Part shown: piece after piece, positions 35,513-43,923 of the stretch
Numbering within the stretch: position 1 is the stretch's first letter
Layout: every line of letters starts with the position of its first letter
From: Paenibacillus nasutitermitis
GTDB lineage: Bacteria > Bacillota > Bacilli > Paenibacillales > Paenibacillaceae
Direction: 5' to 3'
Assembly (NCBI RefSeq): GCF_014641075.1
Contig: NZ_BMHP01000001.1
Location: 806,001 to 870,000, forward strand
DNA length: 64,000 nucleotides
Position numbers and translations under genes: made by a program
The notes under the pieces: model-generated
Databases searched by the model: none
Seen by the model: the letters and a program-made list of their open reading frames with translations, nothing else
Told to the model about the DNA's origin: nothing

Positions 35513-37636
35513 TTATTTTCCAAGATGCTTTTGTCTTTCAATTAATATGGTTAAACTAACGAGCGTAACAAATATGGTAGCTCCCATATCGGAGAGAATG
35601 GCAATCCATAAAGTGAGCCATCCGGGTATGGTAAGCAAAAGCGCTATTACTTTCAGCCCAAGTGATACGATAATGTTGAAACGAATAATACGATTTACCT
35701 TTTTGGCAACCGAAACGGCTTCCGGAAGTTTGCCCAGGTGATCCTGCATCAAGACGATATCCGCTGTCTCGATAGCACTATCTGTTCCTTTGCCCATCGC
35801 AATGCCTAGCTGCGCAGAAGCGAGGGCGGGAGCGTCATTAATACCATCACCAATCATGGCGACATGATGATTCACCGAAAGCTCTTTAATTCGTTTTACT
35901 TTGTCTTCCGGAAGCAAATTCCCGTAAAATTCAGAGACTCCAACGGCCGAGGCCACTTTCTCTGCTGTTTTCTGATGATCGCCAGTCAGCATGACGGTGC
36001 TTTTAATTCCTATTTTGTGTAAGGCTGCAATTACATCTCGGCTTTCTTCACGAATTTCATCTGCAATTCCGAACATACCGATTACTTGTCGCTCGTCTGC
36101 AACCAGAACAAGGGTAAGTCCTTCTTCTTTCAATTGTTCAATGCGGGTTTGTATAGAATCAGGGATGGCGATGTGGGCAATGCTTTTTTCATTCCCAAGC
36201 CAGTACGTTTGACCATCCACCATCGCTTTAATCCCTCGACCAGTAATCGTTTGGATTTCATCCGGTTCTGGAGTGACGATGTTTCTTCTGTCTATTTCTT
36301 TCATAATCGCTTTCGCCAGCGGGTGAGAAGATGACTTTTCGATTGCTCCGGCAACAAGGAAGAATCGTTCTTCATCATAGGACTCCAATTGAGCTACATG
36401 TGGTTCACCTTTGGTTAATGTCCCTGTTTTATCAAAGGCAAGCGTATCGATCTTGCCGAGCTGCTCCAGGAACACACCGCCTTTGACTAGTACGCCGTTC
36501 CGCGCGTTTCTCGTAATTCCTGAAACAATCGCAATAGGGGAGGAAAGAATCAGCGCGCAAGGGCAACCAACAATTAATACGGATAAACCTTGATAAAGCC
36601 ATGTCATCCAATCTCCTTGAAAGAGGAGTGGAGGTATAAGTATGACAAGAGCTGCAACAATCATAATGAGCGGTGTATAATACTTCGCGAATTTATTAAT
36701 AAAGAGTTCAGTTGGTGTTTTTGTTTCTTGTGCTTCTTGAACGAGATGAAGAATTTTTGCTAAGGAAGAATCCTTATAGGCTTTTTCTATACGTACGAGT
36801 AGAAGCCCTTCATTATTGATGCTTCCACCATATACAAGCTCACCGGATTCTTTCTCTACCGGAAGTGATTCGCCAGTAATGGCAGCCTCATTAACCGAGC
36901 TCTTTCCTTCTGAGACGATACCGTCCGAAGGGATTTTTTCACCTGGCTTAATCTTCACCAAATCACCGGCTTGTAGAGAGGAAATCGGAACGATGATTTC
37001 TTGACCGTTCTCCATCTTCAAGGCTTCCTTTGGAGCAACTTGCAGTAAAGCTTCCATGGAACGGCGGGCTTTTTCCATACCGTAGCCCTCGAGTAATTCA
37101 TTAAGCCCGAACAGGATCGCAACAAGAGTAGCCTCTTTCCATTCCCCTATGGATACGGCGCCCACTAAAGCAATGGTCATTAAAGTATCGATATTAAATT
37201 TTAATTTGAATACGTTTTTCAAACCTCTTAAGAAAGTTGTGTAACCACTTATGATGGTGGCGATTAAATATAAAAGAACGACTGCTTGTTTATCAAGGAC
37301 ACCATCCAGCAGTAAGGCTGCAGCATAAATAACACCGGATGAGATGAGCATTTTAAGCATCTTCGCATTACCTTCAGTATGGCTGTGATCATGTCCATCA
37401 TGATCATGGTCACTGTGCTCGTGCCCAATATTTGTTTCCGAGCTCTTCTCAATATAAGCATTGTCTGATTTCAAAATCTTTTTGACATCAGTTATTGAGA
37501 CTTGTGGATTTACCGTTAACTTTCCAGAGTTATAGCTTAGTTTGGCATCTTCACCATGCTCCAATTGTTGAATTTCTTCTTCAATTCTTTGGGCACAACC
37601 AGCACAAGAAAGCCCCTTTATCCGATATTCATTCAT
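35513..37636 (-). CDS. cadA: heavy-metal-translocating P-type ATPase (CadA/ZntA type)
   Basis: A 707-residue exporter of Zn/Cd/Pb-type divalent metals. It has an N-terminal metal-binding domain with GLSCAGC (Cys11, Cys14), then a histidine-rich linker (about 71-86). TGES at 254-257 belongs to the actuator domain; the membrane metal site CPC is at 358-360; the phosphorylation motif DKTGT is at 402-406. Both SCAGC and CPCALILSSP fit the Zn/Cd subgroup rather than copper. GAGGAT precedes the ATG. A perfect inverted repeat 25-44 bases upstream resembles an ArsR/SmtB operator, but no such regulator is encoded nearby. The divergent neighbours are the bdbD/bdbC genes. Confidence 0.93.
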   Translation of the reverse strand: MNEYRIKGLSCAGCAQRIEEEIQQLEHGEDAKLSYNSGKLTVNPQVSITDVKKILKSDNAYIEKSSETNIGHEHSDHDHDGHDHSHTEGNAKMLKMLISSGVIYAAALLLDGVLDKQAVVLLYLIATIISGYTTFLRGLKNVFKLKFNIDTLMTIALVGAVSIGEWKEATLVAILFGLNELLEGYGMEKARRSMEALLQVAPKEALKMENGQEIIVPISSLQAGDLVKIKPGEKIPSDGIVSEGKSSVNEAAITGESLPVEKESGELVYGGSINNEGLLLVRIEKAYKDSSLAKILHLVQEAQETKTPTELFINKFAKYYTPLIMIVAALVILIPPLLFQGDWMTWLYQGLSVLIVGCPCALILSSPIAIVSGITRNARNGVLVKGGVFLEQLGKIDTLAFDKTGTLTKGEPHVAQLESYDEERFFLVAGAIEKSSSHPLAKAIMKEIDRRNIVTPEPDEIQTITGRGIKAMVDGQTYWLGNEKSIAHIAIPDSIQTRIEQLKEEGLTLVLVADERQVIGMFGIADEIREESRDVIAALHKIGIKSTVMLTGDHQKTAEKVASAVGVSEFYGNLLPEDKVKRIKELSVNHHVAMIGDGINDAPALASAQLGIAMGKGTDSAIETADIVLMQDHLGKLPEAVSVAKKVNRIIRFNIIVSLGLKVIALLLTIPGWLTLWIAILSDMGATIFVTLVSLTILIERQKHLGK

Positions 37637-37660
37637 AAGACATCCTCATTTCAAAACGAT

Positions 37661-37680
37661 ATATGAATACTTGTTCATAT
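37661..37680. promoter_or_regulatory. probable ArsR/SmtB-family operator
   Basis: ATATGAA-TACTTG-TTCATAT is a perfect 7-6-7 inverted repeat, of the kind bound by CzrA/CadC-type metal sensors, immediately upstream of the metal ATPase gene. The regulator must be encoded elsewhere. Confidence 0.6.
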
Positions 37681-37819
37681 GATATTCGATTCCATGATTT
37701 ATGTCAAACTTATTCACTCCTATTATTTTAGTGAAGTGAAAATTTTATTTGTGTATTGAATGATTATTTGCTCATGTGTTAATCTTTTGAGTGTGTCTAT
37801 TAAATAGTTGAGGTGGATT

Positions 37820-38500
37820 ATGAACAAAAAAAGTAAGAAATCGCGCAGTTTAGTTCTTTATACCTTGGTGGTTATCGTATTGTTTGTGGCCTTGTTCGCT
37901 ATAAATCAGGCAACAAATAAAAAAGATAATATGAATCAAACGACGACTGCAGAAGCCCCATCTACGACTTCACAGCCTGTAATGGGAAATGAAGATGCCA
38001 AAGTTTCCATTGTTGAGTTCGGTGATTATAAATGTCCATCCTGCAAAGCGTGGGGCGAACAAGTTTGGCCGCAATTAAAGAAAGAGTATATTGATTCAGG
38101 AAAAGCAAAATTTTCGTATACGAATGTTCTATTTCACGAAGAGGAATCAAAATTAGGTGCTCTAGCTGGAGAAGCCATATTGAAGAGTAACCCGGAAGAC
38201 TTCTGGAATTTTCATAAAGCATTATTCGATGCGCAACCAAAGGATAACCATGATGGACTTTGGATAACAGAAGAAAAACTGTTAGAGGTCGCTAAGCTTT
38301 CTGTTCCTGCAATTGATTTAGAGCAATTCCAACTGAACTTCAAATCAAGTGAGAATCAAGCTTCGGTAGATCTAGACCAAAAATTAGTGGAACAGTTCAA
38401 TATTAAACAAACCCCAACGATTATGATTAATAATATCGTGATTGCTAATCCGTTTGATTATGCTGCAATTACAGCAGCCATAGAGCAAGAAATGAAATAA
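37820..38500 (+). CDS. bdbD: BdbD/DsbA-like thiol-disulfide oxidoreductase
   Basis: A 226-residue membrane-anchored extracytoplasmic oxidase. One helix near residues 11-30 is followed by a low-complexity linker, then a thioredoxin-fold domain with the catalytic CPSC (Cys72-Cys75) after VEFGDYKC and the cis-proline segment KQTPTIMIN near residue 195. It introduces disulfides into exported proteins and is reoxidised by BdbC, encoded 21 bases downstream. ATG 37820 follows GAGGTGGATT. The pair next to a metal exporter is frequent in Bacillota. Confidence 0.9.
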   Translation: MNKKSKKSRSLVLYTLVVIVLFVALFAINQATNKKDNMNQTTTAEAPSTTSQPVMGNEDAKVSIVEFGDYKCPSCKAWGEQVWPQLKKEYIDSGKAKFSYTNVLFHEEESKLGALAGEAILKSNPEDFWNFHKALFDAQPKDNHDGLWITEEKLLEVAKLSVPAIDLEQFQLNFKSSENQASVDLDQKLVEQFNIKQTPTIMINNIVIANPFDYAAITAAIEQEMK

Positions 38501-38521
38501 TTCGAAGAGGAGTAAGGGGTA

Positions 38522-38926
38522 ATGGGGATTAGGCAATATACCTTGTATATGGCATGGATTGTAGCTGTCGTTGCAACACTCGGCAGTCTTTATTTCAGTG
38601 AAATTAGAGGTTTTATCCCTTGTGAGTTATGCTGGTATCAACGCATTTTAATGTATCCGTTGAGTTTGATTTTAGGGATCGCAGCTTTTTATGAGGAATA
38701 CAAGATTAAGAAATATGTGTTACCGTTATCCATTATGGGTATTTGTGTATCCTCCTTCCACTACATGGAACAAAAAATACCAGGATTTGCGGCGATTAAA
38801 CCATGCACGCAGGGTGTCCCGTGCAATATCCAATATATTAATTGGCTTGGATTTGTTACTATTCCTTTCTTAGCGCTGTTAGGGTTTAGTCTTATTACTC
38901 TGCTTTTGCTTATGAAGAGAAAATAG
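38522..38926 (+). CDS. bdbC: BdbC/DsbB-like quinone-linked disulfide oxidase
   Basis: A 134-residue protein with four membrane segments. The first cysteine pair is in PCELCWYQR (Cys34, Cys37) and the second in KPCTQGVPCN (Cys95, Cys101), as needed for electron transfer from BdbD to quinone. GAGGAGTAAGGGGTA precedes the start. It forms a functional pair with the preceding gene. Confidence 0.92.
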   Translation: MGIRQYTLYMAWIVAVVATLGSLYFSEIRGFIPCELCWYQRILMYPLSLILGIAAFYEEYKIKKYVLPLSIMGICVSSFHYMEQKIPGFAAIKPCTQGVPCNIQYINWLGFVTIPFLALLGFSLITLLLLMKRK

Positions 38927-38945
38927 CCCTGAAGGAGGATTACAA

Positions 38946-39086
38946 GTGTCGCAGGTTATTGTCTTTTTTGCCATTATTACTATTGTAGCGGTTATATTGC
39001 CTCTCATCGTTGTAAAGTCTGTGAGATCGTCCCAATCCGGCCAGACGACTAAAAGACAAATTGAAAGAAATGATGATGAAATATGA
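38946..39086 (+). CDS. small membrane protein, 46 residues
   Basis: GTG 38946 follows GAAGGAGGATTACAA, 20 bases after bdbC. It encodes one hydrophobic helix (VIVFFAIITIVAVILPLIVV) and a charged tail ending RNDDEI. It is probably co-transcribed with bdbDC. The DNA beyond residue 35 also has coding-like sense in another frame (LKDKLKEMMMKYESILKNLL, then EGYAENNRIKL, stop at about 39142), so the original protein may have been longer and lost its tail by a frameshift. Confidence 0.55.
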   Translation: MSQVIVFFAIITIVAVILPLIVVKSVRSSQSGQTTKRQIERNDDEI

Positions 39087-39199
39087 AAGTATTCTAAAGA
39101 ACTTATTGGAGGGTTATGCCGAAAACAATCGAATTAAACTATGATTCATAGTCTAATAAACCGCAACGGTAAAAGAAACAGATGGCAAAGAATTATCCT

Positions 39200-39236
39200 G
39201 GGGGCTTAGCTCAGTTGGGAGAACACATCGCTGGCC
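39200..39236 (+). pseudogene. 5' fragment of a tRNA-Ala-like gene
   Basis: GGGGGCTTAGCTCAGTTGG, then GAGAACACATCGCTGGC, is the acceptor 5' strand, D arm and first half of the anticodon arm of a tRNA-Ala-type gene. After the anticodon GGC position the sequence changes abruptly to unrelated DNA, the 3' end of a histidine kinase gene. The kinase stop codon lies inside this fragment. Confidence 0.65.
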
Positions 39237-40569
39237 CGGCCACGAAAGGCAAAAATATCAAGAACGTTGTACCTTCCCCCGCTTTGCTGCGTACTTCAAT
39301 CCAGCCTTGATGTACAAGAATGTTTTGCTGGGCGATAGCCAGACCAAGACCGGTCCCGCCGTTTGGACGAGTCCTTGAATGGTCAGCCCGGTAAAATCGG
39401 TTGAAGATATGAGGCAGGTCCTCATCGGGTATACCGATTCCGTTATCCTCGATCATGATCCGGACATGCTCAACCTGTCGGTCCTTCATCACTCGTTCTA
39501 TACGTATTTGAACTTGTCCACCGTTGTTCGTGTAGTGAATCGCATTAATCAGAATATTGTAGAGTGCCTGAACAATGCGATGTTTCTCTATGGACACCTC
39601 AATAACATCCTCTGAAAAATACGCGGATAAGCGGATTTGTTTATCTTCCGCCAGAAACTGGATTTTCTCGATCAATTCCTCCATAATCGCGACAATATTC
39701 TCCATTGCCGGGCGGAGTTCTGCCCCGCCAGCCTCCAACCTGGATAAATCCAATACATCATGGACCAATCGATTTAGCCGTAATACTTCGTCGAGAAGAG
39801 ACGATATTTTCTCCGAAGAAAGGGACGTCTCGAGCTCCTGGGCAAGTTCCATTTCCCCCTGCATGATCATGAGCGGGGTTTTCAATTCGTGTGCAACATC
39901 GGATAGCAGTTGCTTACGGGATTGTTCATGACTTGCGAGACTGACGTTCATCTCCTGAAGCGCTCGGGAAATTTTCCCGAATTCGTCTTTTCTGTCGACA
40001 GGTAGCGCCACTTCAGGCGTTCTTTTCTTGATCATGTCGATTCCCTTCATGATTTTACCAATAGGAACGGTTAGTCTCCAAGACAATAGGAAGATGGTAA
40101 CCAGAGCGGCAATACAGGTAAATAACAAGGATACACGGAGAATATTTGGGAAAATGCCATACCACATGGATTTGAATTCATAGGTCTTGTACTGGCTTTC
40201 ATTCATCACGTAAATTCGGCCAATCTTCTGGTCATTTGCATGAAGGACCAGTGGGAAGCCTCCCTCCCGAAGATCCTCTTGCTGCAGCTGTCCTTTTCGA
40301 TAGATCGCTTCCCCGTCTATAACTAGGGCGATTTCAACAAAATGTTGAGTATATGCGAACTTGTTATGTTCCACGCCTTCCCAAGATTCATCATGACTTG
40401 TGTAGTATTGCTCAAACTCCCCACGCAAGGATTCGAAAATGGCTTTCTTTTCAAAATAAGAATAATCACGAGCTATGTAAAATTGAACATGTGTGACTAA
40501 AAACAAGACAAGCAGGATGAATGAAATCAGAATGCTCATCGACAGAATCAACTTGGTTCTAATTTTCAT
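39211..40569 (-). CDS. sensor histidine kinase
   Basis: A 452-residue membrane kinase. The first helix is near residues 4-27 (LILSMSILISFILLVLFLVT), followed by an extracellular sensor region, a second helix near 145-165 and a HAMP linker. The phosphorylated histidine is His227 in SDVAHELKTP. The ATPase domain has the N box (NILINAIHYTNNG), DNGIGI and GGTGLGLAIA. Its start overlaps the stop of the response-regulator gene by 11 bases. The last four residues (CSPN) are encoded by a tRNA-Ala fragment, so the native 3' end was replaced by a DNA junction, although the catalytic domain is complete. It probably senses copper or envelope stress, given the adjacent multicopper oxidase. Confidence 0.9.
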   Translation of the reverse strand: MKIRTKLILSMSILISFILLVLFLVTHVQFYIARDYSYFEKKAIFESLRGEFEQYYTSHDESWEGVEHNKFAYTQHFVEIALVIDGEAIYRKGQLQQEDLREGGFPLVLHANDQKIGRIYVMNESQYKTYEFKSMWYGIFPNILRVSLLFTCIAALVTIFLLSWRLTVPIGKIMKGIDMIKKRTPEVALPVDRKDEFGKISRALQEMNVSLASHEQSRKQLLSDVAHELKTPLMIMQGEMELAQELETSLSSEKISSLLDEVLRLNRLVHDVLDLSRLEAGGAELRPAMENIVAIMEELIEKIQFLAEDKQIRLSAYFSEDVIEVSIEKHRIVQALYNILINAIHYTNNGGQVQIRIERVMKDRQVEHVRIMIEDNGIGIPDEDLPHIFNRFYRADHSRTRPNGGTGLGLAIAQQNILVHQGWIEVRSKAGEGTTFLIFLPFVAGPAMCSPN

Positions 40570-41257
40570 GCTTTGCCCCGAAACGATATCCAAACCCGTA
40601 AACCGTTTGGATGTAAATGGAATGATCGATATCGTCCTCTATTTTTTTGCGCAGCTTGCTAATATGGGAATCTACGGTACGTTCATCAATGACGAATTCC
40701 TCTTCGAAGGCGTGCTGAAGCAATTGCATCCGGCTGTATACCCGCCCAGGCTTCGATGCCAGCAGATGAAGGAGCTTGAATTCGGTCGGAGTTAACCTCA
40801 GTTGCTGATCCCCTTTAAATACTTGCAGACTTTCTTCATGAATGATTAAATCTCCCCTTCGGAGCACGCTGCCCTGCCCGCCGCTATCCCCTCTGTTCAT
40901 GCGCCGCAATAAAGATCGGATTCGTGCGGATAGCTCCCTCAGGCTGAAGGGCTTCGTTAAGTAATCGTCCGCGCCCATTTCCAAGCCGACGATTTTATCC
41001 GTTTCCTCGTTTTTGGCCGTCACCATGATGATTCCTGGCTCGCCTATTTGTCTGAAATGACGGCATGCATCCAGACCGTTCATGTGTGGAAGCATCCAAT
41101 CAAGGACGACAATATCCGGCTTGTTCTCAGCGAATAGCTGCACGGCAGTTTTTCCGTCTTGAGCTGTGATGATGTCATAACCTTCGGTCTGAAGAAAGGT
41201 TTCCATTAACGATAAGATCTTTTCTTCATCTTCCACGATTAAAACTTTGATCCCCAT
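40559..41257 (-). CDS. OmpR-family response regulator
   Basis: A 232-residue regulator. The receiver domain has the acidic pair in VEDEE, phospho-acceptor Asp53 in VVLDWMLP, and Lys in LTKPFS. The C-terminal winged-helix OmpR/PhoB DNA-binding domain includes LTPTEFKLLHLLASKPGRVY and VDSHISKLRKKI. It is paired with the kinase gene, which overlaps its end. The divergent multicopper oxidase gene starts 266 bases away and is the probable target. Confidence 0.93.
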   Translation of the reverse strand: MGIKVLIVEDEEKILSLMETFLQTEGYDIITAQDGKTAVQLFAENKPDIVVLDWMLPHMNGLDACRHFRQIGEPGIIMVTAKNEETDKIVGLEMGADDYLTKPFSLRELSARIRSLLRRMNRGDSGGQGSVLRRGDLIIHEESLQVFKGDQQLRLTPTEFKLLHLLASKPGRVYSRMQLLQHAFEEEFVIDERTVDSHISKLRKKIEDDIDHSIYIQTVYGFGYRFGAKHEN

Positions 41258-41522
41258 TTCCGTCTCCCCATCTCATACGCTTCATTTTCCCTATTATACA
41301 ACATGTTTATCGGATGAGTTAAGGCATCACAACCTCTCCAGATGTCCTCCATAAGTTCGCAACATTTCAGTGTTAGCATAGGTTTCAGATCGTTACAGAT
41401 GGCGTTGGAAGGAAGTAATTCTCGAAGGAGCCACAGCAAACATCATTGCGCTTGTTTGTAGGACGGCAATCTCCTATTTCAAACCGTTCGGTAAAATTAA
41501 AACAAAGAGGTGAAAGGTAACC

Positions 41523-43625
41523 GTGTTCGAAACAATTGCAAGCATCTTATTATCTTTCGCTATGACGGCATTATGGTTGGTTGCCGGTATAGTTGTGACG
41601 GGACTTCCTTATGTTAAAAACAATCAACATCTGAAAAGCTGGAGAATCTTCCTGCTCTGGGTGAGCTGCATCGCTCTTGTCCTTGGTGTGTTATGGGCCA
41701 TCTTGATCACAAGCCTGTTCTTGCGAAGTGGATGGATATTCGTAGAAGGCACAATGAAAGCGATTGTTCCTGCCCTGTTCATTAGCTATTTGCCCGTCGC
41801 TATTTACACATTGCCCAAATTAAGAAGCTTGGGACAATCCAATAAAGAAAAACCTGCGGCAGACACATTAGCTAAAGCAGCCCATCCTATGGTGGTTATC
41901 CCTATTTATGCGGCGGCATTAGCATCCGGTCTATGTGCTGCTAGCCATATGTTTGCACAACCCGTCCTGCCAAGCTTAGTTGAAATTGTACAAAGGCCTG
42001 TCCTGCTCCTTCTAATTCTGGTCGTACCCTCATTCTTTGTAATGAGAAGGTATAGTACGGTTCTCAGAGGCGAATTCATCCTGCATAAATTGTGGAAGCG
42101 ATTATTGAAGCTTGGGTTGGTGAGTGCGTTGACGGCAGGTGTTGTGATTGTGATCTTTGTCATTCAAGTTCTTATCGGAATAAATTCGTCCAAATTGCCG
42201 GAAGCCTCCGATATGATGAACCATCATTTAATGGATGAAGGGGGTGGAACACCTACTATGCTAACTGGTAATCAGATGAATCAGGATCATTCCAATCATT
42301 CCAATATGGTTGAGGTGGCAGCGTTGACGGGAGATGTTTCAGCTCCGGCAGATATCAAGTTTGAACTCGTCGCACAGAAGCGGGAAATAACGCTTGCTTC
42401 CGGTGCCAAGATCGATACGTGGACCTACAACGGTGAAATAGCCCCTGAGCTGCGTGTGCGTTATGGAGATATGGTGGAGGTCAAGCTGGTTAACAAGGAT
42501 GTTGACAAAGGAGTCACCATACATTGGCATGGTTACAATGTGCCGAATGCGATGGATGGCGTGCCTGGAATGACCCAGAATGTTGTTAAGCCGGGAGAAT
42601 CCTTTACCTATAAATTTCGAGCTGCTCAGGAAGGAACCTATTGGTTTCACTCTCATCAGCAAGCCGCAGAGCAAGTCGAGAAGGGGCTGTTCGGTTCGCT
42701 CATTGTCGATGCTGTCAATGAAACAGAGGTTTACGATGAAGAGATAACGGTAATCAATCATAGATGGGATACAGACCAAGGGGATAAGATCGCCTTTGGG
42801 AACCACGATCAGACACAATTGAAGCAAATCGAGACAGGTAAGAAAGTAAAGCTGAGAATCATTAATACGCATAATCTCTCTCGTAAATACTATCTTCAAG
42901 GAGTCGATTATCAAGTCACGAGTATTGACGGTGTACGAATTAAAGACCCGGATACCTTGTCCGATCGGACGGCATTCCGACTTGCGTCCGGTGGAAGATA
43001 CGATATTACCTTTACAATGCCGAATCATCCCGTCTTGTTTAAGATTGGCGATTATAACGACGCTGAGAATCCCAGTATTATTTTCTATAGGGATGCCCCA
43101 CCAATGAAACCGAGCTTCAAAGCCGAATCGAACTTGTTTGACCCGTCACAATATGGGAAACCTGTAGAGAATGATTTAACCTCGACCACAGAGTTCGATA
43201 GGGGATTTACGATGATACTTGGAAATCGGATGGGATTTTATAACGGACAATTTCATTTTCTATGGACGATTAATGGAGAAGTCTACCCTAATATACCAAC
43301 CTTTGTTGTCAAAGAAGGCGAGAAGGTCAAAACTACCTTTGTGAATAGAAGCTTCGCAGAACATCCCATGCATCTCCATGGGCATCATATGACGGTATTA
43401 AAGAAGAACGGCAAGAAAGTAAAGACTCCATGGATGACAGACACTTTAAACGTATATGCAGGTGAGACCTATGAAGTGGCATTTATCGCCGATAATCCAG
43501 GGATGTGGATGGACCATTGCCATAACCTTGACCATGCGGCGACAGGCATGATTTTGCATCTGATGTATGACAATGTGCTTCCTTCGTATGAAGTAGGAAC
43601 GAGATCCGGGAATTTGCCGGAATAA
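41523..43625 (+). CDS. multicopper oxidase with N-terminal membrane domain
   Basis: A 700-residue protein. Residues 1-220 hold about six membrane helices; residues 270-690 form cupredoxin domains exposed outside. Copper ligands are complete: HWHG (334-337), HSH (376-378), HPMHLHGH (614-621) and HCHNLDH (665-671) with a following Met. A His/Met-rich stretch (MMNHHLMDEGG, QMNQDHSNHSNM) near 231-262 probably binds copper. The combination suggests an anchored cuprous or metal oxidase in metal tolerance. The start is GTG 41523 after GAGGTGAAAGG. The two-component genes are divergent across a 265-base gap with no other gene in it. Confidence 0.92.
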   Translation: MFETIASILLSFAMTALWLVAGIVVTGLPYVKNNQHLKSWRIFLLWVSCIALVLGVLWAILITSLFLRSGWIFVEGTMKAIVPALFISYLPVAIYTLPKLRSLGQSNKEKPAADTLAKAAHPMVVIPIYAAALASGLCAASHMFAQPVLPSLVEIVQRPVLLLLILVVPSFFVMRRYSTVLRGEFILHKLWKRLLKLGLVSALTAGVVIVIFVIQVLIGINSSKLPEASDMMNHHLMDEGGGTPTMLTGNQMNQDHSNHSNMVEVAALTGDVSAPADIKFELVAQKREITLASGAKIDTWTYNGEIAPELRVRYGDMVEVKLVNKDVDKGVTIHWHGYNVPNAMDGVPGMTQNVVKPGESFTYKFRAAQEGTYWFHSHQQAAEQVEKGLFGSLIVDAVNETEVYDEEITVINHRWDTDQGDKIAFGNHDQTQLKQIETGKKVKLRIINTHNLSRKYYLQGVDYQVTSIDGVRIKDPDTLSDRTAFRLASGGRYDITFTMPNHPVLFKIGDYNDAENPSIIFYRDAPPMKPSFKAESNLFDPSQYGKPVENDLTSTTEFDRGFTMILGNRMGFYNGQFHFLWTINGEVYPNIPTFVVKEGEKVKTTFVNRSFAEHPMHLHGHHMTVLKKNGKKVKTPWMTDTLNVYAGETYEVAFIADNPGMWMDHCHNLDHAATGMILHLMYDNVLPSYEVGTRSGNLPE

Positions 43626-43688
43626 TCATGAAGATGAAGCGTCTTTCACGTAGATACGGTGGATAGTGGGCAGTGTAACAAACCAATG

Positions 43689-43733
43689 TGGGAGAGCGCT
43701 TGAATGGCATGCAAAAAGTCTGCGGTTCGATCC
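43689..43733 (+). pseudogene. fragment of a tRNA-Ala gene (D arm to T arm)
   Basis: GTGGGAGAGCGCTTGAATGG, then CATGCAAAAAGTCTGCGGTTC and GATCCT, closely follows the D arm, anticodon arm (anticodon GGC) and T loop of a Bacillota tRNA-Ala(GGC). The anticodon stem is mispaired (TTGAA against GCAAA), and the acceptor stem and CCA are missing. Confidence 0.65.
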
Positions 43734-43867
43734 TAAAAGAGAGAGAAAGTATTAATCAATCGTGTCCGGGTAGGGTCTTTATGTGGAAGGCTCTGTTAAA
43801 TTGATATTTGATAGATTTTCATATTCTAGATAAAATCATAATAAGAACGAAATGGAGCGTGCAGAAA

Positions 43868-43888
43868 TGGATAAGAAAAAAGAATAAA
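43868..43888 (+). other. possible six-codon leader ORF before the nucleotidyltransferase gene
   Basis: ATG GAT AAG AAA AAA GAA TAA follows TGGAGCGTGCAGAA, a sequence nearly repeated as TTGGAGCGTGAAGAATTT before the next gene. It could be a translational leader or just a decayed duplicated start. Confidence 0.3.
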
Positions 43889-43923
43889 GTGCAATTATTT
43901 TTGAATTGGAGCGTGAAGAATTT

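Noticed and set aside
43785..43815. GGCTCTGTTAAATTGA resembling an IS6-type inverted repeat end
   Set aside because: There is no matching opposite end, no target duplication and no transposase sequence nearby; too short to call.
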